Assembly (NCBI RefSeq): GCF_045679555.1
Contig: NC_092093.1
Coordinates: forward strand, 60,522,524 to 60,586,523
Direction: 5' to 3'
Length of the DNA stretch: 64,000 bases
Origin: Salvelinus alpinus
Taxonomy: Eukaryota > Chordata > Actinopteri > Salmoniformes > Salmonidae
Numbering within the stretch: position 1 is the stretch's first letter; the number at the start of each line of letters is the position of its first letter. The translations under genes and the position numbers were made by a program. Below the pieces are notes generated by a model. It worked only from the letters and a program-made list of their open reading frames with translations. It did not search any database and was not told the DNA's origin. Below are positions 25,501 through 36,834 of the stretch, piece by piece.

Positions 25501-26097
25501 GTTTAGTTAACTGTGATAAACTTGACAGCCAAATGGCTACTAGATCATCACTGTATAGTATAGTAGGTTATTTCCACTGACAGGTCATTGTCCTCCCAAT
25601 GATTTTACTGTAGTCATAGTTTTACCTCACTGTGATTCAGTTATGGTTTTATTAATGTGTTACCTTTATTTAATCATTGATAGATGGATATATATGTATT
25701 GTATATGTAGCGATGTGCCATTTGAATGTCCTCACTGAACATTATGTTGAATTGACCTTAACCAACTTAAGGTTTCTCCACCAAAATACTTTCTCTACCT
25801 CAAAGACAATTTGTAAAAATTTATAAAAATTTATAAAAATGGGTCTCAACACGTAGGTGTGATACCCTGTGACCTAGCAGGAATAGAAAAGATCCTCTCT
25901 TATCCTGCTGAAGAGGGAGCAAAATCACCATCTTCATTAGGCTGACACAGGGCTGGACCTTCGCCTTTAATGACAAAGACTGGTGAACTGATAAGTTAGG
26001 GAAAGTACATGTTAGGGCATAGTATCTGCAATCCAGTACAGAAATTGGGACGGAATGACCATGCAGTAAACAGTCTCAGAAGAAGACATAAGATGTG
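25501..26097. other. Unique AT-rich sequence, no gene seen
   Basis: No feature recognised. Confidence 0.5.
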
Positions 26098-27495
26098 TTT
26101 GAATACACATACTAACATACTGTATACTAAGTACTTAATGAGTATCTACCACATTCTATATACTATTAGTTAATTTTAGCATACTGTAAACGAACGGTAC
26201 CATTTCAGTTGAGCATACTAGAGCTTCGCCTGTCTACAAGAAGTTGATGCTGTTGCTATGCAACTTCTTGCTAGCTTTTTAGATTAACAAATGACCAGCT
26301 AAACATTTCACGATTTCGGGTGTGTTCGTAAATTCAATCTGGATTGCTAGAGTGCGTTCTGGGCATTCGTAAATCCAGAGCGTTGTCAGATGGTCCGTTT
26401 GTAAATTTAGAGCGTTTCGCTCTCGGAGCGTTCATAGCGCACACTGGACGCTCTGGCCGAGGAGTAGGGTTGATCCGAGCGTTCAATGGCAGTCAACCAC
26501 CCAAGCTAACTGGCAGTGTTGGCTAGCTACTTCCAGACACAAATGAGAGAACACCTCACTCTGACCATTTTACTCGCCTTAGCAAAACTGGTTAGGATGT
26601 TTTCATGTAATCCAGAGCATTGGGGACTGTAAAAGTCCTGCTGGCAACAATTTAATGATGCTTTTTTTGCAGACATTTACTGACACCGGACATATTCAAC
26701 AGGTGTTGAGCGATCGTAAATTCATCAGTTATTCTGAGTGAGAGTGCTCTGAAATCTGAGTAGATAGCCATTGAATCGCTCGACTATACTACTTAGCTAA
26801 GAATGATGTAAATAATCAAGTCAATAAACGTTGGGTACAGTGTTTCCAACTAATTTTCAGGGTAAGTTGCTAGAGGCAGGTTGATTTGTTGCTAAAAGTT
26901 GCTAAATGACGTTGTGATCTACGTAACATTTTCAGTCCAAAAATGATGCAGAAAAATTAATCCATGCTTTTGTTACTTCTAGGTTAGACTACTGCAATGC
27001 TCTACTTTCCAGCTACCCGGATAAAAGCACTAAATAAACTTCAGTTAGTGCTAAATACGGCTGCTAGAATCCTGACTAGAACCAAGAAATTTGATCATAT
27101 TACTCCAGTGCTAGCTTCCCTACACTGGCTTCCTGTTAAGGCAAGGGCTGATTTCAAGGTTTTACTGTTAACCTATAAAGCGTTACATGGGCTTGCTCCT
27201 ACCTATCTTTCCGAGTTGGTCCTGCCGTACATACCTACACGTACGCTACGGTCACAAGACGCAGGCCTCCTAATTGTCCCTAGAATTTCTAAGCAAACAG
27301 CTGGAGGCAGGGGTTTCTCCTATAGATCTAAATTTTTATGGAATGGTCTGCCTACCCATGTGAGAGACGCAGACTCGGTCTCAACCTTTAAGTCTTTACT
27401 GAAGACTTATCTCTTCAGTAGGTCATATGATTGAGTGTAGTCTGGCCCAGGAGTGTGAAGGTGAACGGAAAGGCTCTGGAGCAACGAACCACCCT

Positions 27496-27556
27496 TGCTG
27501 TCTCTGCCTGGCCGGTTCCCCTCTCTGTGGGGGGAACCGGCCAGGCAGAGACAGCA
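27496..27556. repeat. Perfect 26-bp inverted repeat at a LINE insertion junction
   Basis: The left arm 27,496-27,521 (begins tgctgtctctgcc) and right arm 27,531-27,556 (ends ggcagagacagca) are exact reverse complements with a 9-bp loop. The left arm belongs to the L2 LINE; the right arm is the first sequence of the inserted LINE. Confidence 0.9.
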
Positions 27557-28606
27557 GAGGGAGCACCCCACTATCCACATCGACGGGTCAGTAGTGGAGA
27601 AGGTGGAAAGTTTTAAGTTCCTTGGTGTACACATCACGGACAAACTGAATTGGTCCACCCACACAGACAGCGTTGGGAAGAAGGCGCAGCAGCGCCTCTT
27701 CAACCTCAGGAGGCTGAAGAAATTCGGCTTGTCACCAAAAGCACTCACAAACTTCTACAGATGCACAATCGAGAGCATCCTGTCGGGCTGTATCACCGCC
27801 TGGTACGGCAACTGCTCCGCCCACAACCGTAAGGCTCTCCAGAGGGTAGTGAGGTCTGCACAACGCATCACCAGGGGCAAACTACCTGCCCTACAGGACA
27901 CCTACACCACCCGATGTCACAGGAAGGCCATAAAGATCATCAAGGACAACAACCACCCAAGCCACTGCCTGTTCACCCCGCTATCATCCAGAAGGCGAGG
28001 TCAGTACAGGTGCATCAAAGCAGGGACCGAGAGACTGAAAAACAGCTTCTATCTCAAGGCCATCAGACTGTTAAACAGCCACCACTAACATTTAGCGGCC
28101 GCTGCCAACATACTGACTCAACTCCAGCCACTTTAATAATGGGAATTGATGGAAATTATGTAAAAATGTACCACTAGCCACTTTAAACAATGCCACTTAC
28201 ATACCCTACATTACTCATATCATATGTATATGTATATACTGTACTCTATATCATCTACTGCATCTTGCCATCTTTATGTAATACATGTATCACTAGCCAC
28301 TTTAAACTATGCCACTTTGTTTACATACCCTACATTACTCATCTCATATGTATATACTGTACTCTGTACCATCTACTGCATCTTGCCTATGCCGTTCTGT
28401 ACCATCACTCATTCATATATCTTTATGTACATATTCTTTATCCCTTTACACTTGTGTGTTTAAGGTAGTAGTTGTGGAATTGTTAGGTTAGATTACTTGT
28501 TGGTTATTACTGCATTGTCGGAACTAGAAGCACAAGCATTTCGCTACACTCGCATTAACATCTGCTAACCATGTGTATGTGACAAATAAAATTTGATTTG
28601 ATTTGA
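27531..28606 (+). mobile_element. LINE (Rex-Babar/RSg-1-like), 5'-truncated
   Basis: An open frame to 28,088 encodes the end of the reverse transcriptase protein: VESFKFLGVHITDKLNWS, AQQRLFNLRRLKKFGL, ESILSGCITAWYGNCSAHNR, RSAQRITRGKLPALQDTYTT, RLLNSHH, then a stop. The 3' UTR has two tandem modules (ccactttaaacaatgccac and ccactttaaactatgccac) and ends 'gtgacaaataaaatttgatt' plus tgatttgatt. It sits inside the L2 LINE, which resumes immediately after. Confidence 0.88.
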
Positions 28607-30941
28607 TTCTCTGCCTCTAACCCTATTACAGGGGCTGAGTCACTGGCTTACTGGTGCTCTTTCATGCCGTCCCTGGGAGGGGTGCGTCACTTGAGTGGGT
28701 TGAGTTACTGACGTGATCTTCCTGTCTGGGTTGGCGCCCCCCCTTGGTTTGTGCTGTGGTGGAGATCTTTGTGGGCTATACTCGGCCTTGTCTCAGGATT
28801 GTAAGTTGGTGGTTGAAGTTTTCCCTCTAGTGGTGCGGGAGCTGTGCTTTGGCAAAGTGGGTGGGGTTATATCCTTCCTGTTTGGCCCTGTCCGGGGGTA
28901 TCATCGGATGGGGCCACAGTGTCTCCTGACCCCTCCTGTCTCAGCCTCCAGTATTTATGCTGCAGTAGTTTATGTGTCGGGGGGCTAGGGTCAGTTGGTT
29001 ATATCTGGAGTACTTCTCCCGTCTTATCCGGTGTCCTGTGTGAATTTAAGTATGCTCTCTCGAATTCTCTCCTTCTCTCTTTCTTTCTCTCTCTCTCTCG
29101 GAGGACCTGAGCCCTAGGACCATGTGTCAGGACTACCGGGCATGATGACTCCTTGCTGTCCCCAGTCCACCTGGCCTTGCTGCTGTTCCAGTTTCAACTG
29201 TTCTGCCTGCGGCTATGGAACCCTGACCTGTCCACCGGACGTGCTACCTGTCCCAGACCTGCTGTTTTCAACTCTCTAGAGACCGCAGGAGCGGTAGAGA
29301 TCCTCTTAATGATCGGCTATGAAAAGCCAACTGACATTTACTCCTGATTATTATTTGACCATGCTGGTCATTTATGAACATTTGAACATCTTGGCCATGT
29401 TCTGTTATAATCTCCACCCGGCACAGCCAGAAGAGGACTGGCCACCCCTCATAGCCTGGTTCCTCTCTAGGTTTCTTCCTAGGTTTTGGCCTCTCTAGGG
29501 AGTTTTTCCTAGCCACCGTGCATCTACAACTGCATTGCTTGCTGTTTGGGGTTTTGGGCTTGGTTTCTGTACAGCACTTCGAGATATTAGCTGATGTACG
29601 AAGGGCTATATAAAATAAACTTGATTTGATTGTGATGTCATTGCGTGATAACGTAAAACTGCGTCATTACGTTGAATCCACAATAACGTTACTCAAATTG
29701 ACTGGCCATATCGGCAAAAAATATGTTTGACATTTGTTCAGGTACAGACTCCCACTCTTTTCTGTACAATTTTGATTGAGACATGTTGATTGACGTTGTA
29801 AGTTCTGTTCAAGATCAAACATTCGTGACCAACTATATTCATTGAGTTTGGCTCGTCGAACCCGTACTACTGCTCCTGCAGTCAGCTAACAATGATTTGC
29901 AATTCGCTGAAATTGCTGCTGGCCTGCTGCTGCCTGTGCACGAGCTGAGCGCCTGCTGCTGACGTCACTCACAATGCACTTTTGCAGCCAGGCACGTGTG
30001 TTGTGACTGAGTGTGTGACAGAGAAAATCGTTTTTGTGTCATGTAGAGGGAAAATGCGTGCATTTTAGCGTTTGAGTCAGCTTTCAAAAGTTGCTAAAAG
30101 TAACAAATAAAATGTTTTAAGTAGTTACATTTGTTGCTAGGTGCTGTTTGAAAGAAAAGTTGCCAGGGTAGTCTGAAAAGTTGCACAAAATTGCTTAGTT
30201 GGCATCACTGGTTGGGTAGTTAGTTAGATAGCAGATAGTTAATACACTGCCTGGCAAGTTCGATGTCTTGGTAGCCAACTAACGTTAGGTAACTAGCTAA
30301 CATACTTGTACATACTGCTGTAATGCAATGCGGTTCGTAAGGAGAGCGTAGCTAACAAATTGTCAGCCAAGTTTCACGTAACTTACTTGAAAATATATTA
30401 CTTTATTACATTTGTCATAAGTAGTTAAAGCAATGAATTTGTTTCCGCTCTCGTCAGACTTCGGCTGCATACTTTCCGCCATTTTCTTATGAAGCCACGC
30501 CCATTTTCAGAAGAGTTGCATTATGGGCCCTAAAAGCACGGAAATAGTGTCCACTGCATGTATTTTTTTTTAATTATCAACAACAAATCAATACATAAAG
30601 TACATGAGGGAACACAAGTGTATATATAGATTATATACAATGGACAATCTAGCTAGGGGGTACAATATCACATTAAAATTAGGACCTTAAGGGACATACA
30701 TATACTTACAATTCTAACAGCTTTTTTGTTAGTAGAGTATTTAACTGTGTTAAAATACAGTTCAATTTATTTTTGTAGTGTAAGAAAATTTGTTTTTTTG
30801 TTTGTAAATTTGTGTATATGAAATTTGGCCAAAAGAATAATGAAATGAATTACATAAAAATGTTTCAGCTTATTTCTATCGTATGTAAAGAATCCAAACA
30901 GTATATCTCTCCACAATAGTGTAAAATCTAAATGTGTTCAA

Positions 30942-33900
30942 TTATAAACCTACTGATGTCTTGCCACAGTTTTCTTCATGCATACAATGCCAAAAAAGAT
31001 GCAACACTGTTTCTGGGTGGTCGTTACAAAAGGAGCAATTTGAGTTGATGTTTTCCTTAAACTTCTTCATATAGTGGTTGGCAGGATAATATTTATGAAT
31101 AATTTTAAAGGAAACTTCCTTAACAAGTAGGTATGTGTGTGGCAACATCCAAACTTTTTTTCCAACAGACAATATCAATATATCCATTCCAATAAGGCAT
31201 GACATAAGGTATAGATACAACATCCTGCTGAAACAAGGTTCGTATCGCTCTGTTGTTGAATGGACCAAAAGAGAAACAAATCTTTCCTACTGATGAGTCA
31301 ACGGGGTCAATAGAAGGTAGGTTCTGAGGGTCAGGTCTTGACACGTTCCTGAATAACATAGCAACACCTGAGGGAATGGCATCTAAAACAATTGCAAAAT
31401 CTTTAGGTGTTACAGGGACCTTGTAAAGTGATAAGAATTCCTTATAACTGAGTAAAAGACCCTCTGCATTTACCAGTTGGCTCACCAATAGGATATTATT
31501 TTGGAACCAATATTCTAAAAACAAAGAAGTATTTTTATACAATATATCCCGATTATTCCATATATAATATCTGTGTGGAGAAAAATGGTGTTTATAAATT
31601 AAGGACCATGATAAGAAAACCTGCCGATGAAAAGCAGAAAGTTTCATTGGAACTTTGTCAATATTATAATTGCAAAACAACATGAAGTTAAGGCCACCAA
31701 AAGTAGATAATAAAATCCCAGATAGAAGTGGGTCTTCTTAGGAATTGTTTTATCCAATTGATCTTAAAAGTATTATTTAAAGTAGTAAAGTCCAGAAAAT
31801 TCAGTCCACCATTCTCATACGTGTTCATTACAACAGTTTTCCTAATGTAATGGGTACGGTTTCTCCAAAGAAAGTTGAAAAGCATCTGGTCTATCTCCTT
31901 GCTTATTTTACTGTCAAGATATAAAGATAGAGCGCCATATGTTAGTCTAGAGATACCTTCAGCCTTGGTTATTAGGACTCTACCTTTTAAAGATAAGTCC
32001 CTCTGTAGCCATTGATTTAGCTTATTCTGGGGGTTTTTAATAAGAGGGTTAAAATTTAGTAAGCCTCTAGACTTCTGATCCTTTGTAATGGTTATGCCTA
32101 AATATGTAAGTTCTTCTTTTACTGGAATACCATAATATGAAGGTGTCACACAATCTTTGACAGCTATGAGTTCACATTTATTAATGTTAAAATATAGACC
32201 AGACGCTTTGGAAAAGGATTGTATCACATTGATCGATATGGGAATTTGGTTAGCGTCTTTCAGAAAAAGTGTAGTATCATCAGCCAGCTGGCTTATACTA
32301 GTTTCTTTACCAGCTATGGAAATACCTTGTACAGGACTATTATTTAAAGAATTTGCAAGAAGTTGGGTGATTAATAAAAACAGGTACAGAGAGATAGGAC
32401 AACCTTGCCTAATTCCTCTCTTTAACTCAAATCTAGGTGAGGTGCCATATTTCAATTTGATAGAGCTGTTACCATTTGCATAGAGAGTCTTAATAGCCTT
32501 ACAGAAAAAATCCCCAAAGCCAAGTCTCTCAAGGGAGTGGAAGAGGAACTGATGCTCTACTGTGTCAAATGCTTTATAAAAATCTAAAAATAATATGAAG
32601 CTATCCTCAGTTATTAGGTCTGAGTAGTCAAGTATGTCTAATACTAGTCTGACATTGTTAGAAATATGTCTGTTCCTCATGAAGCCAGACTGTGTTTCAT
32701 CAATGATTGCATCCAGGACTTCTTTAATTAATTATTTTTGCAAGTAGTAAGGCTAATATCTTATAGTCATTATTAAGAAGACAAATTGGACGCCAGTTAT
32801 CGATGAGCAGCACTTATTTTTTAGGCTTAAGTATCAGTGTTATTAACCCCTGACTTATTGTAGGAGGGAGAACATTGCTTTTAATACTGTCTAAAAAGAC
32901 TTAAAATAGGAAGGGAGCTATTTGTTCAGAAAATAATTTGTAAAATTCTGATGTAATTCCATCAACACCTGGTGATTTATTGTTTTTCAGATGTTTGATA
33001 GACTCTATAATCTCTTCAACTTTGATGGGTTCATTACACTGTTTAGATTCTATATCACTGATAGAGTGAACATTATTCAGTGAGTTAAAAAACATATCTG
33101 TGGATTCCTGACAGTACATAGAGCTATACAATTTTCTGTAAAAACAGTATTTAGCGATTAATCTTTGGTCATCTGTAATAACACCATCAATGTTTAATTT
33201 ATGGATAGTGTTATTTTTAGAGTGAAATTTCTCAAGTCTAAAGAAATAGGATGAATTCTGTTCTCCCTCCTCAATACATTTTTTCCTAGATCTAATAAAG
33301 GCTCCTTCTGCTTTTAATCTATATATATTATCCAGTTTATTTTGTAACTCAATTAGTTCCATCTTCTCCTCCCCCGAGAGGCCGGCTGGGGACCTCTGAG
33401 AAAGGGAAGTTATCTTAATGATCACCTATTCCTCCTCAGCTCTTCTGGTCTTAGCAAGATTACTACCATATTTTCTAAGGTATTTGGACACCTCAAATTT
33501 AAAGAGCTCCCAGTTCTTGCAATAAGATTTTTCTTCACAAGCCCTTTGCCAAAAGTGTGAGAGCAGATCTTTAACCTCAAATGTAACTATATCATTATTT
33601 AATAATGAGCTATTTAGCTTCCAGTAGGATGCTCTGCCAAGGTTAGTATCAGGGGTAAATATTTTGATATCAATGTAAATGGCCCTATTGTCTGTGAGGG
33701 GAGTAGTACAGATATTTGTAGTAACACACTCACTATCAATACATTTGGATATAAGCCAAACATCTATTCTGGATTGTCTGGAACCTGTTTTGTTACTCCA
33801 AGTGAATGATCTGTCGCCCGGAAACCTCTCTCTCCATATATCAGTAAGATCAAACTTTTCCATAAAAAGTATTAAACCCAAATTCTGATTGGTTGGTCTA

Positions 33901-34396
33901 CCTGGGGGCCATCTATCAGTTGAATTATCTATAGTAATGTTAAAGTCCCCTCCTATCAATAATAACAAATTGGGAAATTTAGATAACCAATGAAGTATAT
34001 GTTTCTCTATAGATTCAAGCAATTCATCATTCTCATGTTTGGTGTTGTACCCATAGAAGTTTGCAGTAATGAGCGTAATGTCATTGTAACTGATCACAAG
34101 ACAAATAAAGTGACCAAAGGGGTCACATTCCGAGTGTAGAATATTACCACCAAAGGTATTTTTCATTGTAGTGACACCAGCGGAGCGTTCAGATCCATGG
34201 GAAAGCCAAATATCGTTGCCCCACTGTGACCTCCAGAAGTTGGCATCAGCCGAAATTGAGACTCTTGAAGAAAGCAAAAATCTGTTCGAAATTGTTTAGC
34301 AAATAAAAATAAGGCCTTGCGCTTCACATTGTTTCGTAACCCCCTAGCATTAAGAGAAACTAAAGACAAAGACAAAACAACAAAGATGATATACAA
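30942..34396 (-). pseudogene. L1-type ORF2 (APE endonuclease and reverse transcriptase), few lesions
   Basis: The endonuclease starts VSLNARGLRNNVKRKALF (34,396 region) and continues to LLLLIGGDFNITIDNSTDRW and SFTWSNKTGSRQSRIDVWL. The linker has GEQNSSYFFRLEK and NNKSPGVDGITSEFYK. The polymerase region has DFYKAFDTVEHQFLF, GIRQGCPISLYLFLL and SQLADDTTLFL (catalytic DD near 32,280), then GLNFLDFTTLNNTFKINWIK. Visible lesions are a frameshift near 34,260, one in-frame TAG at 33,426, stops plus a frameshift between 32,900 and 32,690, a frameshift near 31,686 and another near 31,150. The intact protein would target-prime and copy its own RNA. Confidence 0.85.
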
Positions 34397-35097
34397 GTAT
34401 AAACTGTAGTAGGATGAGTCAAAGATGTAGGAGCAGTGAACGTAAACGATAAGGAACCGAGATCTGCACCATTTAAGTCAATTTAAAGTGAAAATAGCTC
34501 ATTCCATAAACTTTGAGCTAGACGTTATCCGGCTTTGAAATTCAACTCAACTGAAAATTATGTTAAAGACCAAACCAAGGGTTCTTGTAGTAAGAGAGAC
34601 TAAAAACCCTTTTTAGTGTAATCAGGAACTATTCTGAGAAATAAAATACAAAATAATAATTTAAATAAAAGGGTACCTACTATTTTAAGTGCATATGAAA
34701 ACTGATCATAAAATAATTGAATAAAAAATGTTTTATATATACACGTTCCTAAGATCTTTTTTGGGAAATAAGTGTTAACAACTAAATGGAACAATAACCG
34801 TGTGAAGTCAGAGCAGACCTGTATGCCCTTTAAAACAGTATCTTAGTTACTGTATACATAAAAAATAAATACAGCTTTCAATCTTCTTCGTAAGTTTGTA
34901 AACAAAATAGGTATTCTGGTCATACAAGAACAAAACTAATAAATTGAAGTACCTGAGTATTCCTGAAAAATAGTCACCTGATGCTTGTTAGGTAAACAAC
35001 ATAAGGAAAATGAGAATACCATGGCTGAAACCATCAACCTGTTCCTTCTGGTGAGATTTTAGGGAGGAATATGGATTTCCGAACCGTTGATGAAGCC

Positions 35098-35640
35098 TCA
35101 TCCTCCGACGAAGTAAGCAGCCTTTCCCTCATTTCGTGCTATCTTGATCGTTGGCCACAACTTGTTCCTTCTTTCTATGTCCTCCGGGCTGAGATGCTCG
35201 GCGAAACGCATACCATGGCTCAGAAGGAAGGCGTTCTTCCTAGCAGCTTTCCAGACAGCATCCCTGTAGAATCTGGCAGTGAAGAGGATGATGATACCCC
35301 TTGGTCTTGAATCATTTTGCTGTTGCTTCTTGCCGAGGCGATGCACAACGTCGATGGTATCACCAACTTTATTCTTCTCTGCAGACATAACTTCTTGGCA
35401 GATGCGGATGGCCTCTCCTCGCACATCTTCATTCTCCGCCTCTGGTAAGCCGTAGAGTCTCAGGTTCCATCTTCTTGTGTATTGTTCCAGATCAGTGAGA
35501 CGTCTATGGTAAACATTGTTATTCTTTTCCACACTTTTTTCAACTTTTGGCACTCTCATTTTCACATCCTTGATTTCACCACATGCAAACTCCACAGTCT
35601 TTTTCAAGCCTTCGATAACCATGGTGTTCGCGCCAACCAT
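35098..35640 (-). CDS. L1-type ORF1 protein (RNA-binding), open but possibly incomplete
   Basis: 180 codons uninterrupted. An N-terminal coiled-coil-like region (VEKSVEKNNNVYHRRLTDLE) is followed by the RRM-like and C-terminal domain typical of L1 ORF1p (RRWNLRLYGLPEAENEDV, VVHRLGKKQQQNDSRPRGII, SPEDIERRNKLWPTIK). ORF1p coats LINE RNA as a chaperone. The start at 35,640 is the first Met in the frame (MVGANTMV); a longer N-terminus upstream is not visible. It belongs to the adjacent element, not to a host gene. Confidence 0.75.
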   Translation of the reverse strand: MVGANTMVIEGLKKTVEFACGEIKDVKMRVPKVEKSVEKNNNVYHRRLTDLEQYTRRWNLRLYGLPEAENEDVRGEAIRICQEVMSAEKNKVGDTIDVVHRLGKKQQQNDSRPRGIIILFTARFYRDAVWKAARKNAFLLSHGMRFAEHLSPEDIERRNKLWPTIKIARNEGKAAYFVGG

Positions 35641-35690
35641 GGTTGGTTACATATATGTTATTAAAATCTTTTCACATTCTGTATATAAAA

Positions 35691-35778
35691 GGTCAATTTC
35701 TGCACCCCCACGGAAATCGAATTAGCATAATAAAAAAATCCCCATAAAAATCTGTCAGTTTAAGCTAGAGATACGCTA
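35691..35778. other. Short spacer between L1 and Tc1-like element
   Basis: AT-rich ('aaaaaaatccccataaaaat'). It looks like a repeat fragment but I cannot name it. Confidence 0.4.
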
Positions 35779-36834
35779 TATATACAAAAGTATGTGAACA
35801 CCCCTTCAAATGTGTGGATTCAGCTATTTCAGTCACACCCATTGCTGACAGGTGTATAAAATAAAGCACACAGCCATGAAATTTCCATAGACAAAAATGT
35901 TGCAGTAAAATGGCCTTACTGAAAAGCTCAGTGACTTTCAACGTGGCACCATCATCGTATGCCACCTTTCCAACAAGCCAGTTTGTCAGATTTCTGCCCT
36001 GCTAGAGCTGCCCCAGTCAACTGTAAGTTTTGTTATTGTGAAGTGGAAATGTCTAGGACCAACAACAGCTCTGCTGTGATGTGGTAGGCCACACAAGCTC
36101 ACAGAACGGGACCACCGAGTGCTGATGCGTGTAGTTCGTAAAAATTGTCTGTCCTCGGTTGCAACTCTCACTACCGAGTTCCGCACTGCCTCCGGAAGCA
36201 ACGTCAGCACAATAACTGTTCATCGGGAGCTTCAAGAAATGGGTTTCCATGGCCGAGTAGCCTCACTCAAGCCTAAGAGCACCATGCGCAATGCCAAGCA
36301 TGGGCTGGAGCGCTGTGAAATGAACCGCCATTGGACTATGGAGAAGTAAAAACGTGTGCTCTGGAGTGATGAATCATGCTTCACCATCTGGCAGTCCAAC
36401 GGACGAATCTGGGTTTGGTGGATGCCATGAGAAAGCTACCTGCCCCAATGCATTGTGCCAAGTTAAAAATTTGGTGGAGGAGGAATAATGGTCCAGGGCT
36501 GTTTTTCATGGTTAGTTCCAGTGAAGGGAAATCTTAACACTACAGCATACAATGACATTCTAGACGATTCTGTGCTTCCAACTTTGTGGCAACATTTTGG
36601 GGAAGGCCCTTTCCTGTTTCAGCATGGTGAGCAAGGTCCATACAGAAATGATTTGTGGAGATCGGTGTGGAAGAACTTGACTGGCCTGCACAGAGCCCTG
36701 ACCTCAACCCGATAGAATCGCCCTACGTGGAGGCTGTTACAGCAGCAAAGGGGGGACCAACTCCATATTAATGCCCATGATTTTGGAATCAGACGTTCGA
36801 CGATCAGGTGTCCACATACTTTTGCCATTTAGTG
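35779..36834 (+). mobile_element. Tc1-like element, fourth family, decayed
   Basis: The termini are 'acaaaagtatgtgaacaccc' and its complement 'ggtgtccacatacttttgcc'. The broken transposase on the plus strand shows SVATLTTEFRTASGSNVSTI, HRELQEMGFHGRVASLKP, VLWSDESCFTIWQSNGRIW, KFGGGGIMVQGCFSW and GPFLFQHGEQGP (normally FLFQHDNAP, so the catalytic Asp is lost), with several stops. The left flank of the LINE copy begins directly at its right end. Confidence 0.85.

Larger units (their letters stand above)
26936..29630 (+). mobile_element. L2-type LINE, 5'-truncated, split by another LINE
   Basis: The first part (26,936-27,521) encodes the C-terminal region of the reverse transcriptase protein: SRLDYCNALL-like, LVLNTAARILTRTKKFDH, ITPVLASLHWLPVKARADFK, LLTYKALHGLAPTYLSEL and FLWNGLPTHVRDADSVSTFK, open from 26,997 to 27,434. 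The 3' untranslated part resumes at 28,607 and ends 'gctatataaaataaacttga' plus tttgat at 29,630. Most of the polymerase domain is absent, as in ordinary 5'-truncated copies. Confidence 0.85.
26838..30210. mobile_element. hAT-like element with perfect 8-bp target duplication, filled by LINEs
   Basis: The ends are CAGTGTTTCCAACTAA (26,838) and TTAGTTGGCATCACTG (30,210), 14 of 16 positions complementary. The flanks are an exact 8-bp duplication GTTGGGTA (26,830-26,837 and 30,211-30,218). Its own sequence is 26,838-about 26,935 and about 29,631-30,210, without a transposase. Both arms share 'gttgctaaa' motifs. An L2-type LINE sits between the arms. Confidence 0.85.
26098..30560. mobile_element. 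Old DNA element (family unresolved), host of later insertions
   Basis: The left part ('acacatactaacatactgta', and 26,310-26,800 with 'gcgttctgggcattcgtaaa' and 'cacactggacgctctggccg') and the right part (30,219-30,560 with 'tttccgctctcgtcagactt' and 'cattatgggccctaaaagca') are the two flanks of a repeat I recall from teleost genomes. A hAT-like element separates them and the L1 element abuts the right side. The boundaries and superfamily are uncertain. Confidence 0.4.
30561..35690 (-). mobile_element. L1-type LINE, nearly full length (about 5.1 kb)
   Basis: On the minus strand the order is ORF1, then ORF2 with endonuclease and reverse transcriptase, then a 3' UTR ending in a short A run (the T run at about 30,565). 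This is the complete two-ORF layout of an L1-clade element. The 5' boundary is approximate (35,690-35,705). Both ORFs are listed separately. Confidence 0.85.
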
